Source of the DNA: Chlorocebus sabaeus
Lineage: Eukaryota; Chordata; Mammalia; Primates; Cercopithecidae
Reading direction: 5' to 3'
Assembly (NCBI RefSeq): GCF_047675955.1
Contig: NC_132913.1
Span: 72,721,236-72,785,235 of the forward strand
DNA length: 64,000 bases
The position numbers and the translations under genes were made by a program. The notes under the pieces are model-generated. The model saw only the letters and a list, made by a program, of their open reading frames with translations, searched no databases and was not told where the DNA came from. Positions 10,877-22,399 of the stretch are shown here, one piece after another. Positions within the stretch are counted from its first letter, which is position 1, and each line of letters starts with the position of its first letter.

Positions 10877-11215
10877 TTGATTACATATGTGATAGGAACA
10901 TCCAATGCTCATTTGGAATTAGTCCATGTTGAATTTCTTCTACTGTGGTATATAATTCCCGCTGGGCCTAAGCTGGCATCAGTTCTTGAGGCTGAATTAC
11001 TGGTCAGGCTATTGCACTTTCTCAATACATCTTCAAACCTGAGTTCCTCTTGCCAGAAGTTCAGAGCTGTTTTTGGTCTGTTTTCTCTTAAACCTTTCAA
11101 AACTTCCTGAAAACAATGGAAAACTTGGTTGACGTCTCTACACAACCCTGTGGTGCACAGGGCTGTGAGTCGTCTCAGATCCTTTCTTCCCATACACTCT
11201 GGTAGCCATTGCTAC
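10877..11215 (-). other. Unassigned block with a 94-codon minus-strand frame
   Basis: This stretch is more GC-rich than its surroundings, and the minus strand is open from 11193 to 10909. A second short frame with an ATG starts just upstream in another phase. The predicted peptide is lysine/arginine-rich with no domain I recognise. It could be a decayed processed pseudogene or an old repeat; I see no poly-A tail or flanking duplication to decide. Confidence 0.2.
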
Positions 11216-11735
11216 TCTATTGCTTTGGTGCCACACTGAATGTCTCTACAAGGATTATAGCTTCCAAGTAGGTGACTCTGGTAAGTGATTGGATTCTGAC
11301 TTATTTCAAGAATCTTCCTGTTACATGATAGAGCAGTCCAACAAAATTCTTATCAATGCATAAACAGATACACAGTGTTTATGCAGATACACAGTGTTTT
11401 GTTAAGGTTCTTTAGGGCCCTTATATTTAGGGCTCTTATATTTTCTGTTTTTTCACATCTTTTCCCTCATCTATCTTTTTGTAATTCCAATGTTGCATGA
11501 TATAACTGAGTTCATTTAATTCATGTCAACTAAGTATGATTAAGTCTTGATAAATTGCTAAAAACTTTTCAATCTAGAATACTTGGACCACAAAACATAT
11601 ATTTTGGCAATTTGGATTCTTTCTTAACTAACTTCATTACATATTTTCAGAGATTTTCCGGTGTTGTAAACACACAGAAATGGTAGTACACCAAAAGAAG
11701 ACAGCAATACAATGATTACTGTCAACAATTTAAAG

Positions 11736-11797
11736 CACATGCATATATATGCATATGCATATATGCATATGTATGTATATATACACATATATATGCA
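11736..11797 (+). repeat. (ATGCAT)/(TA) microsatellite
   Basis: Alternating purine-pyrimidine tract of 'atgcatat' units grading into TA and CATA. A 61-residue minus-strand frame across it is low-complexity and not a gene. Confidence 0.85.
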
Positions 11798-12071
11798 TCT
11801 CAAGTTCAAGTGGAAAAGAGAAATGCAGCATTTTAAGATTAGATATTTATCACATGTAGCAGGTGCTGTAAATCTAACCAGCCTAATAGAAGTCAGAAAA
11901 TTATCAGGAAAGCTGTTTCTTCCTGCTTGTTGAAATTTAAGACCACTTGCAATTTCTCTTAAATCATTTTGGTTGTTCAGCAGGAATTTTCATCTCCTAA
12001 CACCTACAATTTTTCTCTTCTCCTGCTCCAGTTCATTTTACCTAACTGTAGATGCAATTCAAATTTGATTA

Positions 12072-12222
12072 TGGACTGGCAGCATCAGTGTCACATGGGA
12101 ACATTTTTCAAATGCAGAATCTCCAATCCCACCCCTCAGCTACTGAATCAGAATCTTTAATTTCGATATGATCCCCAAGTGATTCGTATGCATGTTATAT
12201 TTATATGAAGGTGATTTATATG
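12072..12222 (-). mobile_element. MER5A-like hAT-Charlie element
   Basis: Reverse orientation of the MER5 consensus: 'gcagcatcagtgtcacatgg', then 'aatgcagaatctcc', 'tactgaatcagaatct' and 'gatccccaagtgattcgt'. Both terminal inverted repeats are worn. Non-autonomous and non-coding. Confidence 0.75.
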
Positions 12223-12224
12223 CA

Positions 12225-15200
12225 CATGCCAAGAACTACATTAGATGTCCAAAGTGGAATGTGTATTGCCAATGACTAGTTATCATGCCAGCAGGGCTAG
12301 TGCATGCCACTAGTACCCCATGGGCTGGCTCCTGTCTATGTCCACAGAGAAGCTGCTAATGTCCAGTGTCAATAGTGCTAATATTTGCTTCTAGGGCATT
12401 GTCCTGACATTGCTACAGCAACTGAACACCATCAGCTATCACATCTTAGAGGGTACTTTCAGCAATGTTGTTAATGCTGTGTGTTAAAGTCAAATGTCAG
12501 TCAAATATAGTTACAGTGGTGTTTGTTTGTATTTTATCTTTCTATTCTAGGCCTGAAAACCATGAATCTAACATAGCTAGTTTCAATATAATCTGAGTGA
12601 CAGATATTGTACTTTCATTTGAATTACTTACTCTCTAAGATATTGGCCAATTGTCTAATCAAACAAAAGTACTATCTTCTGCAGAAGATTTCTTTCTCTA
12701 GGAAGAAATGTTTTAAAAAAATTCCAAAAAAATCTATACCTACTGCTATGTCCAGTCATTCCTGAATCCTAAATTGACACATTTTACTCAAAATCTAAGG
12801 TCCTTAAGTATCTGAACTTTTTTGAAATAGGACTGAAAAAATCCCGAGTCACCAAATTGATTGTTTACTCTCTATTTTGTTTTAAGGGGAGAGATTATTA
12901 CGACAGATTGATGGAGCATTTCAAGTTTCGGGATGACGGTGTATAATTTTCCACAATTTGGGTAAATGGACTTTTCTTTAAGAAAATCATCTACCACTGT
13001 TATAAAAAGTACATTTAAGTGCAAATCTTAAAACCATTATGTTGGCAATTATATATTGTATAATTACAAAATAATGTAATAGATATTTCATATCTCAGGG
13101 CAAAGAAAAAGAAGCCTATTACATTCTTTCAGTCAATTAACATGCACATTTAGATTTTGTAAAGAATGATGTGTCATATATTTATAATGACTGAAATATT
13201 GAAAAAGAAGTATGTGCAATAAATTATTGGGCAGTTTTTGATCAGGTTTAAATAGGGGCTTCAGTGTCATTATTAGGGAAATGCAACGACCTTTGCAATA
13301 CAAAGAAGCTTTACATTTTTGTTTTGGTGCTAGGCTTGTAAGGCCTTGGTTTATACAAAGCCTTGATTTCTTCTGCATTGTTTCATCCACTTTAGATCCT
13401 CTCTTTGTCAACACACTGCCACAGCAGCAACTAATGATAGTTATTAAAATGTGTCCAAATTGTAGAATATCTGCTATAGTATTATGGTTCTAAAGGATTT
13501 TTAATAATTGAAGAGGCAACAACTTTCTCTGGCTCTTGGGATGATCTGGCTAAATTTCAAATGGAAAATTACATTCTGTCTGTTGCATTCTCTAGTATTT
13601 TCATGTGTTTGGCAGGCTCTTTAAAAACAAAATAAAAACAAATGAAATAAAAATAAAACAGAAACCACAGATTCACCATGTAATAGAGATTCACAAGAAC
13701 GCTTTTCTGTGGTATTTTCTTTGGCTCCACAAAAGATGTGTGCACCTCTGCTGAACGTGTGCATCTTAATGAAGGATGTGTGAGGAGACTTCTTTGAGAG
13801 TTTGGAAAATTTTTCTTATGCTATCCAAACAATGCAATTGGGGTTCTATGGGTAAATGTATGAACAGCTATCTGTGTATATTCTTTTACTAAGACTTAAG
13901 AAAAAACAAACACTGAGTGAGTTAGGTATGCCGTAAAATCATCAGTCCTGTACATAGGAAGAATCGGTCACTTGGATCCTGGAAACACGCCAATTATCAC
14001 CAATATCATTTTCTCACCTTCCAATCTGCATAGCTCATATTATGCATTTTAGCATCTGCATTATGAACAGAAAAAAAAAAAAAAACAAAAAAAAAAAACA
14101 AAGGTTACATTCACTGAGCAACACTGAGGTAGAGTTTCTTTTGGACACTTAATTTTATATGTTTCTCTTTTTTTTTTTTTTTTGAACAGGCACTATAATA
14201 AAACTGAAATCACAGACAAATCCAAGATTTTAATATGAAGTAAAAAAGACATTGATTCTATATCTATATCAACATTTTATAGAATTCAAAAGTATTGTTT
14301 TTCTGTGTTCACCTCTAGCAAGACATTTTCTTAAAACATTAGGGACAGTTAAAAAGATTCTATATGTAATATAACCATAAATATGAAAAGTTTTAAAGAA
14401 ATCTAACCTCATTTATTAATGCTTTCATGCTTTTATAAGTAATGGAATGTCAGTAGATTATAAAGAATTATTTGGGAAGCCCTAAGGCATGGTGAGAGAA
14501 TACTTCTCTATTAGGGAATATTAGCTTTAATGGGTCACACGTCATGTGGAAAAAGCAGGATGTAAAACTGCTTTTGCTTTATGACAATACCGTAGGGCAT
14601 CTCTCCCATACTACTTGAGGAATATTTTTAAGAGATATTTCACTGGACTTTGAGAAGTAAGCTATATTACCTCCTTGTTGAAAAGATGAGGGATAGTGAG
14701 ATTGGAAGGTTAAATGGTTTGCTTACCATCTCATGCTGTTATTGGCAGACGAAATATAGGAGAATAGCCTCTGGACTTTAAATCTGTTGCTTAGCTACTG
14801 ATCCACAGTAGCTCCCAATTGACTTGAACTGCAGAGTACTAGAGAATTTGAAGATTTAAAAAAGATCATACCTCAACAGAAATAAAAAGTGAAAAATTCT
14901 ATCAACAGATTGTTCTATACATAAATCATTTGATCACTCTCATCAAATAGATTCATGTATTAGTATATTCATTTTTTAAAATTTTCATGTCATCATAAAT
15001 ACATTGCTAGGTGATACTGTACTGTAAATATATATTAGAAAATACCTGCATAAGCTCTTCTCAATCTTTTTCAAGTATATGAATAGAAGAAAGTTATTAA
15101 GTAACCTTCATATTTACTTATCCTCAGTTGTGATAACAAAAGCCATGGCAAGTATCAGGTGATATATATTGTCATGCACCCCAGTCTACCACACTAAAAA

Positions 15201-16500
15201 ATTAAAGTGGAATTCATACTTTTTTCATTTTTCATAAAGAAAGTATATCTTAATTTAAAATAGTACATTTTAATTTAAAATATGCAACATCAGCTAAAAT
15301 TTGGTTTGGGTTAAAACAATCTGATCAGAAAAATGTTTTGATTTCTATTATTTTCCCTGCCCCCCCAAAATACAGGTGGTTTTAATGAATTCATAAATGT
15401 TCGCTTAATTATTTCACTGACCACATCTTTAAAATAAAGTCTCTACCCTTCTCATTTTGTTTAATGAGTAAGAGTTCGTGGTAGAGAAGAGAGCAAAGAT
15501 CTCTCCCACCTGCAAGTGTACGTCTTGCTTATACAGATAATATTTTGATCTCCACTATGACCTGTTTGACTTCCTTTAATTACCCTATATTCTATTTCTC
15601 CACATGGAAATACACAAACCTCCTTGGTGAAAGTATGGAAAAGAGCCTTTTAAGATGCAGGCTGTTGGATTGCTCAGCTCCAAGGCCAAGTTACACTGAG
15701 TACCAGAGGAGAGAGCTATGCTTTTCCGAGAACATAGCAGCCCCAGAACATTCAAGATTACTTGATCGTGTAACTTTGCTGAATTGACTGCAGTCAGTGA
15801 CTGAAGAATTTGTTAGTATTCGGAAGCACTCTGGTGCTTGCAGACTCCGAGAACTACTTTTATACCCAAGTTACTGTAATTTGTTTAGACCCTCAATCTC
15901 CTCCCTAATACTATCTCTAGGGTCACAATGTGTTTACTTTATTTGCAAGTGTGTTTCACAGTTGCACCTGAAAGCCCCGTTTCTAGAGCATTCTCTCCTT
16001 AAAAGGAATCTATGCTTTGTTTAAGCTCCTCCTGAGTTTCTCTCATCTTAAAGCAGTGTTCGCAAACATATAAATTATGTAATGTCTCCTTCTTTATGTA
16101 CGTACATTTTTCATTATGTCTTCATGAGCTCTCTACATTTCAGGAATTTGATGACTTTTATTCGTGTTTCTCTTAACCTAGCCTGATGATTTCCAGTGTT
16201 ATATAATATATCCTCCATCCCTCATTTTTCCTAGATTAAGTGGTGCCCTGCCAATATACCCCATAAGAATCATCATCAACAACAACAAAACTAGAAATAA
16301 GACACTAATATTATAGCCAAACATAGTCAAAGCAATCATAAAGAAATAAAATCTGTTGTAAACATCTTGTACTTTGGGGACAGGAGTTTAACATTAAATA
16401 GAGTACTGATTGTGACATTTATCTGATTTTTGTCTACAATAAGTTGTGCTCATTCTGTTTTTAAAGTATCTATGTTATTTCACTTAATGGAAACATAAAG
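12225..16500. other. Unique sequence with poly-A and poly-T runs
   Basis: About 4.3 kb of AT-rich DNA without an identifiable repeat or gene. It includes A-rich (14070-14102) and T-rich (14167-14184) homopolymer runs. Frames at 13133-13493 and 15545-16024 have no motif, no codon bias I can see and no splice context, so I treat them as chance. Confidence 0.5.
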
Positions 16501-16505
16501 ATAGT

Positions 16506-16940
16506 TGTGATGGTTAATAGTGAGTGTCATCTTGATTGGATTGAAGGATACCAAGTATTGATCCTGGGTGTGTCTGTGAGGGTGTTGCCAAAGGAGATTA
16601 CCATGGGAATCAGTGGGCTGGGGAAGGCAGACCCACCTTAATCTGGATGGGCACCATCTAATCAGCTGCCAGCTCAGCTAGAAGATAAAGCAGAAAAATG
16701 AAAAGAGATGAGACAGGCCTAGCCTCCCAGCCTACACTTTTCCCCTGTGCTGGATGCTTTCTGCCCTCAAACATTAGACTCCAAGTTCTTCAGTTTTGGA
16801 ACTCGAACTGGCTCTCCTTGCTCTTCAGGCTGCAGACTGTCTATTGTGGGACCTTGTGATCATGAGTTAATACTTAATAAACTTTCCTTTTTATATATAT
16901 TCCATTAGTTCTGTCCCTCTACAGAACCCTGACTAATACA
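16506..16940 (+). mobile_element. ERVL-type solo LTR (MLT2 group)
   Basis: The LTR starts 'tgtgatggttaatag', contains 'gggtgtgtctgtgagggtg', 'gcctcccagcctacac' and 'ccaagttcttcag', and ends 'gaaccctgactaataca'. TG…CA termini and the 'taataaa' polyadenylation signal near 16875 fit MLT2 LTRs of the ERVL family. Flanking 5-mers (atagt/atggg) match at only three positions. No internal retroviral sequence adjoins, so it is a solo LTR. Confidence 0.82.
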
Positions 16941-16944
16941 ATGG

Positions 16945-18800
16945 GTTAGGTAAAATTATGTCTTAACTTAGCTAAAGAAGCAGCTCTGATATAATATAGA
17001 CAGACATCTCTCTTTCTAAGTAATATAATTTTAAAGTTATAGTAAAATGATACACCATTGAATTTTAAGAGTATACTGAAATAAATGACATTAGTATAAT
17101 GAGTAAAATGACATTGATGAGTTTAGCAAAACACAATGCAAATTAACACACTATTGAATTGTAATATTCTCAAAATTAGAGTAATTCAGAAATAATATAT
17201 TTGCAAAATTAGATAAGTTTATCCAATCTCTGCATACATTTACATTTTTTATTTTTTTAATTTCTTATAATTGGATACAAATAGATCTTATTCATACACT
17301 TTTTGTACATTTATTTTAAAAGTATAAGTATCTGAAATAAATGAGAGACTGAAAGCTGGTTGCCAAGATTATAATAGCACATGTAAGGAGTTAAAAACTC
17401 ATTAAAATATGCCATTAACTTGATGTTTCATCAAGCAAAGGGTAAAATAGGCAAAAGGAAAATAAAACATATATGTGCCACTTTTTAAAATAAACAATCA
17501 CATTCACTTTCATTAACAACTAGAGAAACACTACCATTCTATACCTCTCTCTCCTGTACTGTTTACGACTGGAGTTGGTAAGCTTTATATAATACAGAGA
17601 CACTCTTCTTTTTTGTTAAATTGGTTTTAGTTCTGAAGAATTGACACTTCTCAAACTCTCTCTGTTAATACATTTTTTTCTCCCTAGTGATCTGTCTTTC
17701 TCTGTTCCAGGGCTTACTATCTGTCTAATACACTATAACTCCTGAGGGTGAAATGGCCTAAAGACAAACAGTTTATTTTTACAGAACTGGGAGTCCTGGT
17801 GTGTTCACCTAAAAATTCTTGAGAAATAAAAACACAATGTAATGTATAGTCCCTACTTTAAGAGCAAATTAAGTTATCAAAAATATGTGCTTTAGATAGC
17901 TTATATGTAAATAAATTTTTTATATTATATTATGGTTTTATTTTTTAAAACCTGTAGGCATAGAGTATTTCTAATTGTGGTAGAAAATAAAGAAATGCTA
18001 AAACAACACTTAGTGTGTTTAAATATCTTGGTACACAAAGTCATCAATGTTTTATTTCTTTTTTCCAAAAACTATCAGTTTCTTTCAGGAATGTCCTAAT
18101 AATGCTACAATGTAAACATTTTTGAGAAACAGTGTTACAGCAGCTTAAATATCGTATAGTCAAAGATTATACTATGAATACCTAAATCACATATTTGTCT
18201 CACCAGAATGGAAAAAAGGGAAAACAACCGAAATTAATTAAGTCATGTGTAATAGGGGCTTATATCACCTAATACGCACCAGTATGGATATTCTGGTTAA
18301 ACGATTATTAAAATAAGTCTGAACAGTTTGGTAAATAACTGTGGCTCTGAGCAAGCTGTTTGTCCCTCTTTCTGCAGACATCTGTCTCTAATATTCCCCC
18401 ATTTGATCCAGCAAAAGATGGGTTAATGACTGGCACGTTATGTGGTTCCTAGAACCAGGGCTCCCAGTGCAAGGCCAGTATCATTCTGTTTGACATTTTG
18501 CCATACCACTTGATAGATACTGTCACTTTGTAATCAAGCAATGTAAAATCTGTCACAACTTAACTCTGTATAATTAGTCCGATAAATCATTCTTTTGTGC
18601 ATAATGAAGTTTACTTCACCTCACAACAATATCCTTAGGTCCAATTCTCATCCAAATTGTTACCAATCAACTTAGAGAAGCATGTCATACAACAATGAAT
18701 TAGGGGAGATATTAGAGAGAAGTGAGAGTCGTTATGAAACACATTGTTGGAAGGTTTTTATAGGTAGTACATGGAGTATTATGCACCCCTCAACTGGATT
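16945..18800. other. Unique sequence, nothing recognised
   Basis: AT-rich, non-coding, without a repeat I can name. Confidence 0.5.
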
Positions 18801-18809
18801 CCCTTAGAG

Positions 18810-19084
18810 CAGGGGTCCCCAAACCCCCAACTGCGGACTGGTACCAGTCCATAGCCTGTTAGGAACCCGGCCACACAGCAGGAGGTGAGCTGCAAGTGGG
18901 CAAGCAATACTGAGGGCTGGCGAGGGATGTAGGTGGCGTGCTCCTTATGAGAATATATTGTCCGATGATCTGAGGTGGAACAGTTTCATCCCGAAACCAT
19001 CCCCCTATACCACCACCTCCCTTCTGTGGAAAAATTGTCTTCCATAAAACTGGTTCCTGGTGCCAAAAAGATTGGGGACTGCTG
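18810..19084 (+). mobile_element. MER1B-like hAT transposon with perfect 8-bp duplication
   Basis: Non-autonomous hAT-Charlie element with inverted ends 'caggggtcccca' and 'ttggggactgctg' and the internal block 'cctgttaggaacccggcc'. The 8-bp sequence ccttagag occurs exactly at 18802-18809 and again at 19085-19092, the target duplication expected for hAT transposition. At about 275 bp it is a little shorter than the 337-bp family length. Confidence 0.92.
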
Positions 19085-19119
19085 CCTTAGAGTCACATCT
19101 TAAATGAATGTAGTATCAA

Positions 19120-20495
19120 ACCAGGAAAATGACATTGTAAATGGCATTGTGTTTTAATTTGTTTCCACATATTCATGGCTAGTAGAAAAATATGATGTTG
19201 TTTTTGTTTTTGACCTTGTATCTTGTGACCTTGAAAACTCACTTTTTATTTCTAGGTGTTTCGATCTAGATTCCTTGAGTTTTTCTATATCTACCTATCA
19301 TCTATCTATCTCACTTTAAAGTTGAGACAATTTTATTCCTTCCTTTCTAATATGTGTGTCTTTTTTTTTCTTGCCTTATTATGCTGGGTAAGAATTCCTC
19401 TACTGTGTTAAATAAAGTGGTCAGAGTGGACACCCTTGTCTTGTTTCCTACCTTAGGAGAAAATAATTCAGTCTTTCACCAGTAAGTATGATGTTAAAGT
19501 GAATAAGTGAGCTGTCAGGTGAATGAGCATAAGTGAGCTCTAAGTTTTTTTTACAGATATTATTTATCAAACTGAAGTTGTTTTACCCTGCTTCTAGTTT
19601 GCTGAGAAGTTTTATCATTAACAGCTGTTGGATTTTATCAATTTTTTTCTGCAACAATTGATATGAACTTGTGATTTTTAATTTATTATTTCATTGATAT
19701 TATGGGTTACACTGATTAGTTTTCCAATATTGAAACAGCTTTGCAGTCTTGGAACAAACTGCACTTGCCAATGGTGTATAATTACATGTTTATCCTGCTG
19801 AATTTGTTTGCTAGTATTTTGTTGAGAATTTTTGCATCTAAGTACATGAGAGGTATTGGTCTGTAGTTTTCTTTGTCCTGTGATGCCTTTGTCTGGTTCT
19901 GTCCTCAGGGTAATAGGGGTCTCATAAAATGAGCTAAAAATGTTCCTTGTATTTTATTTTCTGGAATAGATTGTTTGGAATTGGTGACAATTTATCTCTA
20001 AAAGTTTTGTGCAGTTCTCTAATGAAATCATATGGGCCTGTTTGTTTCCAATGATACTTTCTTGGCTTTTTAGAAACTTTTAAATTGTGAGTTAAATTTC
20101 TATTTCATATGTATGAGTTTGATAGTTTGTAATTTTCAAAAAATTGGTTCATTTCACCTAAATTGGCAAATTCATAAATGTAGAGTTGTTCATTGCTTTT
20201 CTTTATTACTTTTTTAGTGGCTGTAGAATTTGTAGCTATATCTTCTGTTTTTATTCCCAATATTAATAATTTGTATTTTTTTATCTTAGTCTCTCTAGAA
20301 ATTTATTAATTTTATTGTCCTTTTCTAGAAATCATTTTTTTTTGTTTCAGTGAGTCTATGGTTTTTCCCTTGAGGCATATTTTAAAATATAACATGTCTA
20401 TTGTTTACTTATGTATTGAGGAGATGGTGTTGCCAACTGCTGAAATCTTTAGCTTTTTTCCATTATTTTGCCTGGTTATTGAATAGCTAACTTGG
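19120..20495 (-). mobile_element. L1M ORF2 fragment
   Basis: The minus strand carries old L1 ORF2 covering the reverse transcriptase region; plus-strand landmarks include 'ggacacccttgtcttg', 'tagttttctttgtcctgtg' and 'gggtctcataaaatgagc'. No frame longer than a few dozen codons survives. It is bounded on the left by DNA next to MER1B and on the right by a second L1 in the same orientation. Confidence 0.8.
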
Positions 20496-20527
20496 TGTAA
20501 GTTTTTTTTCTAATTTTGACTTTTATC

Positions 20528-21541
20528 TTAGAATCAGGGAGTACGTATGTAGGTTTGTTACATAGGTTTACCGTGTGATGTTGAGGTTTGGGGTATAAAT
20601 TATCCCATCACTCAGGTAGCGAGCACAGTATCTAACAGGTAGCTTTTCAGCTTTTGACCTGCTCCCTCTCTCCCACCTCTAGGGGTCCCCAGTGTCTATT
20701 GTTCCCTTTTTTTTTTTTTTTTTTTTTTTTTTTGAGATAGAGTCTCCCTCTGTCACCCAGGCTGAAGTGCAGTGGCACAGTCTTGGCTCACTGCAACCTC
20801 TACCTCCCAAGTTAAAACAATTCTCCTGCCTCAGCCTCCCAAGTAGCTGGGATTACAGGCATGCGCCAGTTGGCTAGGTTGGTCTCAAACTCCTGACCTC
20901 AAGCGATTCACCCTCCTTGGCCTCCCAAAATGCTAAGATTACAGGTGTGAGCCACTGCGCTCAGCCAAATGTTCCCATCTTTATGTCCAAGTGCACCCAA
21001 TGTTCACTCTGTATTTGTAAGTGAGAACATGTGGTATTTGCTTTTCTGTTTCATCATTAATTCACTTAGGATAATGGCCTCCAGTGGCATCCATGTTGGC
21101 ACAAAGGATATGATTTTGTTCCTTTTTATGGAACATAATATACCACAATGTATATGAACCACTTTTTCTTTAATTCGCTGTCGATGGGTACCTAAATTGA
21201 TGTCATGTCTTTGCTATTGTGAACAGTGCTGCAGTAAACATACAATTGCATGTGTCTGTTTTATAGAATGATTTATTTTCTTTGGGTATATACCCAGTAA
21301 TGGGATTGCTAGGTCAAATGGCAGTTCTCTTTTAAATTCTCTGTAAAATCTTCAAACTGCTTTCCACAGTGGCTGAAATAATTTGCATTCCCTCCAAAAA
21401 TGTATGTGTTCCCTTTTCTCTGCAGCCTTGTCAGGGCCTCTTATTTTTTGTCTTTTTAATAACAGCCATTCTGACTGATATAAAGTGGTACGTAATTGTG
21501 GTTTTCATTTGCATTTCTCTGATGGTTAGTATACATGAATT
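20528..21541 (-). mobile_element. L1 3' end, interrupted by an Alu
   Basis: Minus-strand L1 starting in the 3' UTR ('ggtttgttacataggttta') and running into the end of ORF2 ('atatacccagtaatggga', 'catttgcatttctctgatgg'). It is 5'-truncated where Tigger3-like sequence starts near 21542. An Alu sits at 20707-20966. Confidence 0.85.
20707..20966 (-). mobile_element. AluS-like element with internal deletion
   Basis: Reverse Alu with a long poly-T (20707-20733) followed by 'gagatagagtctccctctg'. The segment between 'caggcatgcgcca' and 'ggctaggttggtctc' lacks about 55 bases, including the usual 'taatttttgtatttttagt' linker. A short duplication tgttccc flanks it (20700-20706 and 20970-20976), supporting a normal insertion into the L1. 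Confidence 0.87.
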
Positions 21542-21922
21542 TCCTTCTGCCTCTACCACCCCTGAGACAGCAAGACCAAGCACTCCTCTTCCTCTTCCTC
21601 TTAAGGTGAAGATAATAAGGTTGAAGATCTTGATGATGGTCTACTTCCAGTTGGTGAATAGCAAGTGTATTTTCTCTTTCTTATGATTTTCTTAATAACA
21701 TTTCATTTTCTCTAGCTTATTTTATTGTAAGAATATGGTATATAAATAAATATGCCATACAAATTATGTGTTAGTTGACTGTTTATATTATTGGTAAGGC
21801 TTACCATCAACAGTAGGCTATAAGTAGTTAAGTTTCAGGGGAGTCAAAAGTTATACTTGGATTTTTAACTGTGTTAGTGGTGTGTGCCCATAACTTCTAC
21901 ATTGTTAAAGAGTCAATTGTAT
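21542..21922 (+). mobile_element. Tigger3-like DNA transposon fragment
   Basis: The sequence from 'cctctaccacccctgagaca' through 'tcttaataacatttcattt' and 'ttattgtaagaatatggta' to 'attgttaaagagtcaattg' follows the right part of a TcMar-Tigger element whose ends read ttgacccttgaacaa. The left part was lost or displaced where the L1 joins. The polypeptide remnant is not functional. Confidence 0.65.
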
Positions 21923-22121
21923 TTCATTGTATGGGTTATCTGAAAGTATTTATATGATTAGGTTTACTTATTTGAGCTGATAGGAATCTCCGAGTCAAAA
22001 TTGTGCCCCATATTTAATAAAATGTGCAAGATCTATGGCATGCATCTCGGAGATAACTTTATCCCTGTTTGATCTTTCCCCCATCTTTGTTTCATGATTT
22101 TATCATAATTTTTTAATACTT

Positions 22122-22398
22122 GTATGAGAGTTCTCCAGAGAAACAGAACCATTAAGATGTCTATGTTTGCCTGTCTGTCCATCTATATCTATTTATATCT
22201 CTATTGCCTATCTATCTATCTAATCTATCATCTATTTATTTTAAGGAATTGGCTCATATAATTGTGGAGGCTTATAAGTCTAAAATTTGCAGGGTAGGCT
22301 GGCAGGCAGGAGACCCACGGAAACATTGGTGTTGTAGTTGGAGTCTGAATGCTGTCTGCTGGCAGAATTCCTTCCTCTTTGGGGAAAATCAGTCTTTT
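22122..22398 (-). mobile_element. MLT2-like ERVL LTR fragment
   Basis: Reverse orientation: 'gttctccagagaaacagaac' is the complement of the LTR 3' end, followed by a (TATC)n stretch (22190-22232), 'aaggaattggctcatataat' and 'gtctgctggcagaattcc'. It stops where a minus-strand L1 begins near 22400; the rest of the LTR is not obvious on the other side. Confidence 0.65.
22190..22232 (+). repeat. (TATC)n microsatellite
   Basis: Interrupted TATC/TCTA units within the LTR 3' part. Confidence 0.75.
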
Positions 22399-22399
22399 C

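Noticed and set aside
16506..16940. Possible gene end with a polyadenylation signal near 16875
   Set aside because: The signal belongs to an MLT2-type LTR with TG…CA ends.
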